Shown: one piece after another, positions 31,426 through 36,159 of the stretch
Position numbering within the stretch: the first letter of the stretch is position 1
Layout: each line of letters begins with the position of its first letter
DNA from: Clostridia bacterium
GTDB lineage: Bacteria > Bacillota > Clostridia > Oscillospirales > Butyricicoccaceae
Assembly (NCBI GenBank): GCA_029099685.1
Contig: JAQXOO010000005.1
Span: 1-36,159, forward strand
Direction of reading: 5' to 3'
Length of the DNA: 36,159 nucleotides
Position numbers and translations under genes: made by a program
Notes under the pieces: generated by a model
What the model saw: only the letters and a program-made list of their open reading frames with translations
Databases searched by the model: none
What the model was told of the DNA's origin: nothing

Positions 31426-32238
31426 TCACTCCTTGTTGATGATCTCAAAATTGCGGCGCAGGGGCTGCACCCCCCGCCAGACAAAGGCCCGGTCCGCGAA
31501 GGTCCGGCGGAAGGCCCGGTCGGACAGGGCCAGCTCCCCGGGGGAAGGGTCCGGGCCGGACAGAAATTCCGGCAGGGGCGGCGCAGTGCGCCGGGCGTTT
31601 TCCGGACAGACGGTCTGGCACCGGTCGCAGCCCCAGAGCATGCCTCCCTTCCGGACCAGCGCCCGCTGCGCCTCCGTCAGCGCGCCCCGCTGCTGGGTCA
31701 GGTGAGACAGGCAGCGCTCCCGGCACAGGCCCCCGGCCAGCGCCCCGCCGGGACAAGCCCGGCGGCAGGCCCCGCAGCCGGAGCAAAAGCGCACCGTCCC
31801 GCCGGTGGGGGGCAGGTCCGCGTCGGTGGCCAGAAAGCCCAAAAACACATAGCTGCCTGCGTTTTCCGTGATAAGCAGGCCGTTTTGCCCCACCCGGCCC
31901 AGGCCCGCCAGGGCAGCGGCGTACACCTCCGGAAAGGGGGATGCGTCGGCGTAAAAATCAAACCGGCGGCCGGGATACCGCCGGGCCAGCGCAGCCGCCG
32001 CCGGGGCCAGCCGGTCCCGCAGCACCCGGTGGTAGTCCGCCCCCCGGGCATAAAGGGACAGCGGTCCCGGCGTCACCTTCTCCGGCCCATAGGGAAAGGC
32101 GGCGCACAGCAGGCTTTTCAGCCCGGGCGTCGCCGTCAGGGCGCGCTGCCAGTTTTCCGGCGCCATCCGCTCCCGCAGTCTGTCCGCCGGCACGCAGCCC
32201 GCGGCGCAGGCTCCGGCCTGCAAAAGCAGCTCTGTCAC
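31426..32238 (-). CDS. Epoxyqueuosine reductase (QueG)-like 4Fe-4S protein
   Basis: This 270-residue protein has an N-terminal corrinoid-binding-like part with 'FDFYADASPFPEV' (Asp98 at the expected catalytic position) and 'GLGRVGQNGLLI'. Two 4Fe-4S clusters follow: Cys152, Cys155, Cys158, Cys162, then Cys176, Cys204, Cys207, Cys211 ('GCDRCQTVCPEN'). QueG makes the last step of queuosine in tRNA. The protein is shorter than typical QueG (about 380) and lacks the C-terminal HEAT-like part, so it is a short-form homologue of uncertain substrate. It starts at GTG 32238 with AAGGAG upstream. Confidence 0.75.
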   Translation of the reverse strand: MTELLLQAGACAAGCVPADRLRERMAPENWQRALTATPGLKSLLCAAFPYGPEKVTPGPLSLYARGADYHRVLRDRLAPAAAALARRYPGRRFDFYADASPFPEVYAAALAGLGRVGQNGLLITENAGSYVFLGFLATDADLPPTGGTVRFCSGCGACRRACPGGALAGGLCRERCLSHLTQQRGALTEAQRALVRKGGMLWGCDRCQTVCPENARRTAPPLPEFLSGPDPSPGELALSDRAFRRTFADRAFVWRGVQPLRRNFEIINKE

Positions 32239-32278
32239 GGGCTTCTCTCCTTTCCTTGTGGCCTGCTGTGTTTGGGGG

Positions 32279-32308
32279 TTGAAACTTCCCCGGTGCGTGT
32301 GCTAAAAT
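32279..32308 (+). promoter_or_regulatory. Promoter of the EamA transporter gene
   Basis: TTGAAA (32279-32284), an 18-base spacer and TAAAAT (32303-32308) precede the start codon by 26 bases. Confidence 0.65.
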
Positions 32309-32333
32309 GATAAATCGTGAGGTGATTTTTCCT

Positions 32334-33248
32334 ATGTCCGCATTGGAACAACGCAAGTTTAATCCCGGCCCGCTCTATCTGGTGGCCGCCGCCGTTTTAT
32401 GGAGCACGGCGGGCGTGCTCACCAAGTTCATTCCCTGGAGCGCCGCCACCGTGGCCTGTCTCCGTGGCCTGATCGCCGCCGCCATCCAGATGGTCTATTC
32501 CCGCACCTGGCGCATCCGGCTGACCAAGCCCATCATTCTGACCGCCATCTGCTATCTGGGCGAGACCACCCTGTTCATGTTTGCCAATAAGATGACCTCG
32601 GCAGGCTCTGCCATCGTGCTGCAGAACACGTCGCCCCTGTACATCATCCTGATGGGGCTGATCGTGCTCAAGCAGAAGCCCTCCAAGCTGGACTGCTGCG
32701 TGGGCGTGGTGATCTTTTCGGGCATCCTGCTGTCCATGCTGGACACCCTGCGGGGCGGCGAGCTGCCCGGCTCCAACCCCATGGTGGGCAACCTGCTGGC
32801 GCTGGTGTCCGGCGTGTTTTACGCGGGCATTTTCTTCACCAGCCGCCTGCCCGGAGCGGACTCCCTGCAGTCCACCATCCTGGGCAACCTGATGTATGTG
32901 TTCTTCATTCCCTTCCTGTTCACCGACCAGGCGCTGATGCATCCCGAGACCACGGGAGTGCCCGCCTGGCAGTCCTGGCTGGCCATCCTGTTCATGGGCG
33001 CCTGCCAGCTGGGCCTTTCCTGGATCTGCTTCAGCCGGGGCATCAAGACCACCCCGTCTCTCCAGGCCAGCTTCATCACCATGATCGAGCCGGTGCTCAA
33101 TCCCCTGCTGGCCCTGCTGATCCTGGGCGAAGCCATGGGCACCCTGTCCGTCATCGGCAGCGTGCTGGTGGTGGTCACCATCGTGGTGCACAATGTGCTC
33201 ACCGCCAAAAAGGAGCAGGCGGCCCAGGAGGCCTCCAAGCCCGCCTGA
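32334..33248 (+). CDS. EamA/DMT-family transporter
   Basis: This 304-residue inner-membrane protein has about ten hydrophobic segments in two EamA repeats (about residues 12-140 and 155-290). Each repeat has the family pattern, such as 'SAGSAIVLQNTSPLYIILMG' in the first and 'ASFITMIEPVLNPLLALLIL' in the second. Members export metabolites or amino acids. I chose ATG 32334, nine bases after GAGGTG; an upstream ATG at 32307 lies in the promoter region. The substrate is unknown. Confidence 0.88.
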   Translation: MSALEQRKFNPGPLYLVAAAVLWSTAGVLTKFIPWSAATVACLRGLIAAAIQMVYSRTWRIRLTKPIILTAICYLGETTLFMFANKMTSAGSAIVLQNTSPLYIILMGLIVLKQKPSKLDCCVGVVIFSGILLSMLDTLRGGELPGSNPMVGNLLALVSGVFYAGIFFTSRLPGADSLQSTILGNLMYVFFIPFLFTDQALMHPETTGVPAWQSWLAILFMGACQLGLSWICFSRGIKTTPSLQASFITMIEPVLNPLLALLILGEAMGTLSVIGSVLVVVTIVVHNVLTAKKEQAAQEASKPA

Positions 33249-33306
33249 CGCCGGCCCCGGGGCCGAACGCCCCGCCTTCCTGCCGTTCCGTCGTCACCGG
33301 TTTTGT

Positions 33307-33333
33307 CCCGCCCTTTCGGGCGGGACTTTTTTT
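33307..33333 (+). terminator. Rho-independent terminator after the EamA gene
   Basis: CCCGCCC and GGGCGGG form a tight stem with a TTTC loop, followed by AC and seven T residues. It lies just before the end of the convergent ygiQ gene. Confidence 0.85.
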
Positions 33334-33341
33334 GCGTTTGT

Positions 33342-35339
33342 TTACTTCCGTTTGCCGGGTTTGGGCCGGGATACGGCCTGTTTCCCCGGGCGCGGAGAGG
33401 GCTTTCCCGGCTTTTGGGCCGGTTTTTCCGTCCTCCGGGGCGTTTTTCCGGACTTTTCAGTCTTCTTTCCGCCCTTTTCCGGCCCGGGCCGTTTTTCCCC
33501 TTTCCGCTCCCGGACACCGGGGGCGGCGGCGTTTTTCTCCGGCGGCACCAGGCAGTGCCGGTTCCACCCGATGAGGTCCTCCCGGCCGGCCAGTTTCAGG
33601 GCCTTGCGCACCAAGGCGTGATTTTTGGGGTTGCCCGACTGCAGCAGCGCCCGCTGCATGGCCTTGTCCTCCGGGTCCCGTGCCACGAACACCGGGGTCA
33701 TATCCCGGGGGTCCAGGCCGGTGTAGTACATGGCAGTGGACAGGGTGCCGGGGGTGGGATAAAAATCCTGCACCTGCTCCGGGTTGAGCCTGTGCTCCCG
33801 CAGGTAGCAGGCCAGGTCGATGGCCTCGTTGAGGCCGCTGCCCGGGTGGGAGGACATGAGATAGGGCACCAGATACTGCTCCTTGCCGTATTTTTCCGAC
33901 AGGGCGTAATATTTGCGGCAGAAGTGGTCGTACACATCGGCAAAGGGCTTGCCCATATAGTGCAGCACCCGGGGGCTGATGTGCTCCGGTGCCACCTTCA
34001 GCTGGCCGCTGACATGGTACCGCACCAGTTCGGCGAAAAAGTCGCCGTTTTTGTCCCGGAGCATGTAGTCAAAGCGGATACCGCTGCGGATGAACACCTT
34101 TTTGACCCCGGGGATGGCCCGCAGCTTCCGCAGGGTGGCCAGATAGCCGCTCTCATCGGCGTTGAGATTGGGACAGGGTGTGGGGAACAGGCACTGGCGG
34201 TTGGGGCAGGCGCCGTGCTCCTTCTGCTTTTGGCAGGCTGGGTGGTCAAAGTTGGCGGTGGGGCCGCCCACATCGTGGATATAGCCCTTGAAATCCGGGT
34301 CGGCGGCGATGAGCCGGGCCTCCCGCAGCACGCTTTCCTGGCTCCGGGCGGATACATACCGCCCCTGGTGGAGGGCCAGGGCGCAGAAATTGCAGGCGCC
34401 GAAGCAGCCACGGTTGTGGATGATGGAAAAGCGCACCTCCTCGATGGCGGCCACGCCCCCCAGCGCCTCGTAATCGGGGTGGTAATACCGGGCATAGGGC
34501 AGGTCGAACACCTGGTCCAGCTCCCGGCCCTCAAGGGGCAGGGCGGGGGGATTCTGGATGAGAAAGCGGCCCCCGGTGGGCTGGATCAGCGCCCGGCCCC
34601 GGGCGAAGTCGTTTTCATTCTGCTGGACAAAGGCCGCCCGGGCATAGGCCTCCCGATTCTCCCGCACCTCTTCAAAGGAGGGCAGGGTCAGGGCGTTTTC
34701 AAAGGCGCATTCCGCCGGGTCCTTCGCCAGAAAGCAGGTGCCGCGGACATCCCGGATGGCCTCCACCGGCTCGCCTTTTTTCAGCCGCCGGGCGATCTCG
34801 GTCATGCTGCGTTCCCCCATGCCGTAGGACAAAAGGTCCGCGCCGCTGTCCTCCAGAATGGTGCGGCGCACATCGTCATCCCAGTAGTCATAGTGGGCGA
34901 ACCGGCGCAGGCTGGCCTCGATGCCGCCGATGATGATGGGTACGCCGGGAAAGGCCTCCCGGGCGCGGTTGGCATAGACGATCACCGCCCGGTCGGGGCG
35001 CTTGCCCGGCAGGCCGCCGGGGGTGTAGCTGTCCCGGGTCCGGCGGCGTTTGGCCACCGAATAGTGGGCCACCATGGAATCGATGTTGCCGGAATTGATG
35101 AGCACCCCCAGCCGGGGCCTGCCCATGGCCAGAAAGTCGGCGGCGCCGTGCCAGTCGGGCTGGGACAGGATGGCCACCCGGAAGCCCGCCTTTTCCAGCG
35201 TGCGGGAGATCACCGCCGTGCCGAAGGAGGGATGGTCCACATAGGCGTCGCCGGTGACCAGCAGAAAGTCATAATAATACCAGCCCCGGGCGGTCATGTC
35301 CTCCCGGTTGACAGGCAAAAATTGGTCTCGTGTGTGCAT
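33342..35339 (-). CDS. YgiQ-family radical SAM protein
   Basis: This 665-residue protein has the N-terminal YgiQ domain ('DYVDHPSF'-like 'DAYVDHPSFGTAVISR', 'GGIEASLRRFAHYDYW') and a radical SAM core with Cys312, Cys316 and Cys319 in 'CFGACNFC'. The family's HEAT-free C-terminal region ('RMPGTLSTAMY'-like 'PTPGTLSTAMYYTGLDP') follows. The last ~60 residues are a Lys/Arg/Pro/Gly-rich, probably disordered basic tail, which could bind RNA. The reaction of YgiQ is not established. I chose ATG 35339, preceded by GGAGGG; a TTG five codons earlier overlaps that site. Confidence 0.9.
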   Translation of the reverse strand: MHTRDQFLPVNREDMTARGWYYYDFLLVTGDAYVDHPSFGTAVISRTLEKAGFRVAILSQPDWHGAADFLAMGRPRLGVLINSGNIDSMVAHYSVAKRRRTRDSYTPGGLPGKRPDRAVIVYANRAREAFPGVPIIIGGIEASLRRFAHYDYWDDDVRRTILEDSGADLLSYGMGERSMTEIARRLKKGEPVEAIRDVRGTCFLAKDPAECAFENALTLPSFEEVRENREAYARAAFVQQNENDFARGRALIQPTGGRFLIQNPPALPLEGRELDQVFDLPYARYYHPDYEALGGVAAIEEVRFSIIHNRGCFGACNFCALALHQGRYVSARSQESVLREARLIAADPDFKGYIHDVGGPTANFDHPACQKQKEHGACPNRQCLFPTPCPNLNADESGYLATLRKLRAIPGVKKVFIRSGIRFDYMLRDKNGDFFAELVRYHVSGQLKVAPEHISPRVLHYMGKPFADVYDHFCRKYYALSEKYGKEQYLVPYLMSSHPGSGLNEAIDLACYLREHRLNPEQVQDFYPTPGTLSTAMYYTGLDPRDMTPVFVARDPEDKAMQRALLQSGNPKNHALVRKALKLAGREDLIGWNRHCLVPPEKNAAAPGVRERKGEKRPGPEKGGKKTEKSGKTPRRTEKPAQKPGKPSPRPGKQAVSRPKPGKRK

Positions 35340-35433
35340 AAAGGAACCCTCCAAACCGTGCTCTTTTTCTCCGGCAGTTCTGCCGGAGGACTCCGGGAAC
35401 CCGCGCTGCCGCGCCTCCCAACTGTATCATATT

Positions 35434-35470
35434 GCCGGCCAGTCAGCGCGGTGTGTCCGTAAGAACCCAC
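35434..35470. repeat. 37-bp dispersed repeat, copy 1
   Basis: A segment with CCAGTCAGCGCGG and TGTCCGTAAGAACCCAC recurs at 35761-35797 with a few differences. It begins the repeat-rich, gene-free end of the window. Confidence 0.7.
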
Positions 35471-35497
35471 AGTTCCACCCCACATGGCCGCGCCGCG

Positions 35498-35623
35498 GCA
35501 TCCGCCGGCGGGGCCATTCTGCTTGGTCTGCTGGGCAGACAGGGGTCCGGGGGCTTCCTGCCCTTACGGGGAGGGCCCCCGGCGCGCTTTGGTGACTTTC
35601 CCGCGGTGGAAAGTCACGCGGGG
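35498..35623. repeat. 126-bp dispersed repeat, copy 1
   Basis: This segment recurs at 36034-36159 with only about a dozen differences. It contains GCCCCCGG/CCGGGGGC-type inverted arms and the hairpin GTGACTTTCC...GGAAAGTCAC. No reading frame in it looks like a gene. Confidence 0.8.
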
Positions 35624-35662
35624 GTCTGGGCTGCGCCCGCAGGCTCGCTTCGATGTAAGCCG

Positions 35663-35747
35663 CCGCAGGCGGCTCTTGGGCCGGGATGGCGCAGCGCCCC
35701 AAAACTGTCCGCAGGCGGCTCTTGGTCCGAGATGGCGCAGCGCCCCG
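35663..35747. repeat. Tandem pair of ~46-bp repeats
   Basis: CCGCAGGCGGCTCTTGG...GATGGCGCAGCGCCCC occurs twice, 46 bases apart (35663 and 35709), with two or three differences. It looks like a local duplication within the mosaic. Confidence 0.7.
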
Positions 35748-35760
35748 TAGCTGCGGCGGT

Positions 35761-35797
35761 GCCAGCCAGTCAGCGCGGCTTGTCCGTAAGAACCCAC
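35761..35797. repeat. 37-bp dispersed repeat, copy 2
   Basis: It matches the copy at 35434-35470, including CCAGTCAGCGCGG and TGTCCGTAAGAACCCAC. It precedes a strong hairpin. Confidence 0.7.
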
Positions 35798-35809
35798 CGT
35801 ATCAACCCC

Positions 35810-35843
35810 ACATTCTCTTTTCGTCCCGCCGAAAAGAGAATGT
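35810..35843. repeat. 14-bp-stem hairpin in the repeat region
   Basis: ACATTCTCTTTTCG pairs perfectly with CGAAAAGAGAATGT around the loop TCCCGC. There is no T-run on either side, so it is probably a REP-like element component. Confidence 0.65.
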
Positions 35844-36033
35844 GCCGTTGACGGTACAAGAGAAAAGGGCGGCCGCGGGAGCTGTCCCCTTATTGCGCCC
35901 TCCCCCCGACCCCCTGCGGAGCGCACCGCAAACGGATGCTTCTCTATCTCGTAAGCCTTCTAAAAGTGGGGCCGCACAGCGGCGGAGGATGGTAACAACG
36001 GTAGGGAATTCTATCCATCGCGTCCGCGCCGTA

Positions 36034-36159
36034 GCACCCGCCGGCGGGGCCGGTTTGCCTGGTCTTTTGGGCAGACAGGGGTCCGGGGGCTTCCTGCCCT
36101 TATGGGGAGGGCCCCCGGCGCGCTTTGGTGACTTTCCCGCGGTGGAAAGTCACGCGGGG
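36034..36159. repeat. 126-bp dispersed repeat, copy 2 (runs to window edge)
   Basis: It repeats 35498-35623 over its full visible length and may continue beyond the window. The gap 35844-36033 holds no gene I can support. Confidence 0.8.

Overview
The window looks like a piece of a Gram-positive anaerobic gut Firmicute of the Clostridia, probably Oscillospiraceae/Ruminococcaceae. The reasons are strong AGGAGG ribosome-binding sites, an oxygen-sensitive class III ribonucleotide reductase, a tandem glycine riboswitch, a toxin-secretion-type holin, BspA-like leucine-rich-repeat tail proteins and runs of large serine recombinases. The species cannot be named from the sequence. The right third (about 24.2-36.2 kb) is visibly richer in G+C than the rest and reads as host chromosome. 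The left two thirds are mobile DNA.

Layout. (1) 1-4.5 kb is the late end of a prophage: two leucine-rich-repeat tail-associated proteins, a holin and a four-domain endolysin. (2) 4.5-8.4 kb is a recombination cassette: a zinc-finger/HTH protein, a SHOCT-like small protein, two large serine recombinases and an XRE regulator. (3) 8.5-17.7 kb is a compact one-strand operon that no standard category explains. It holds a third serine recombinase whose usual zinc-ribbon/coiled-coil tail is replaced by another domain, two free-standing proteins carrying that same domain, a 50-residue protein sharing one of its motifs, a Fic-fold protein lacking the catalytic histidine and carrying a repeated C-terminal module, three proteins of unknown function, and an RNA ligase fused to a zinc ribbon. 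Similar 16-bp palindromes lie at both ends. (4) 17.7-24.1 kb is a graveyard of mobile-element ends: iteron-like repeats, a truncated serine recombinase beside a catalytically dead one, an XRE gene fused out of frame to a truncated tyrosine integrase, then cargo (YjbR-like protein, zinc alcohol dehydrogenase, HipA-like protein, zinc-ribbon protein, XRE). (5) 24.2-35.3 kb is chromosome: a class III ribonucleotide reductase in which the glycyl-radical segment is a separate small gene, its activase, a phospholipase-D-type synthase, a LysR regulator behind a tandem glycine riboswitch, L-asparaginase, a QueG-like protein, an EamA exporter and a YgiQ radical SAM protein. (6) 35.4-36.2 kb is a mosaic of intergenic repeats.

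The best candidate for an undescribed system is the 8.5-17.7 kb operon. The sharing of one domain between a recombinase and its downstream neighbours suggests a multi-subunit, controllable recombination machine; that is inference. The split ribonucleotide reductase and the riboswitch-LysR arrangement are the next most unusual. All family assignments come from reading motifs; no database search was run.
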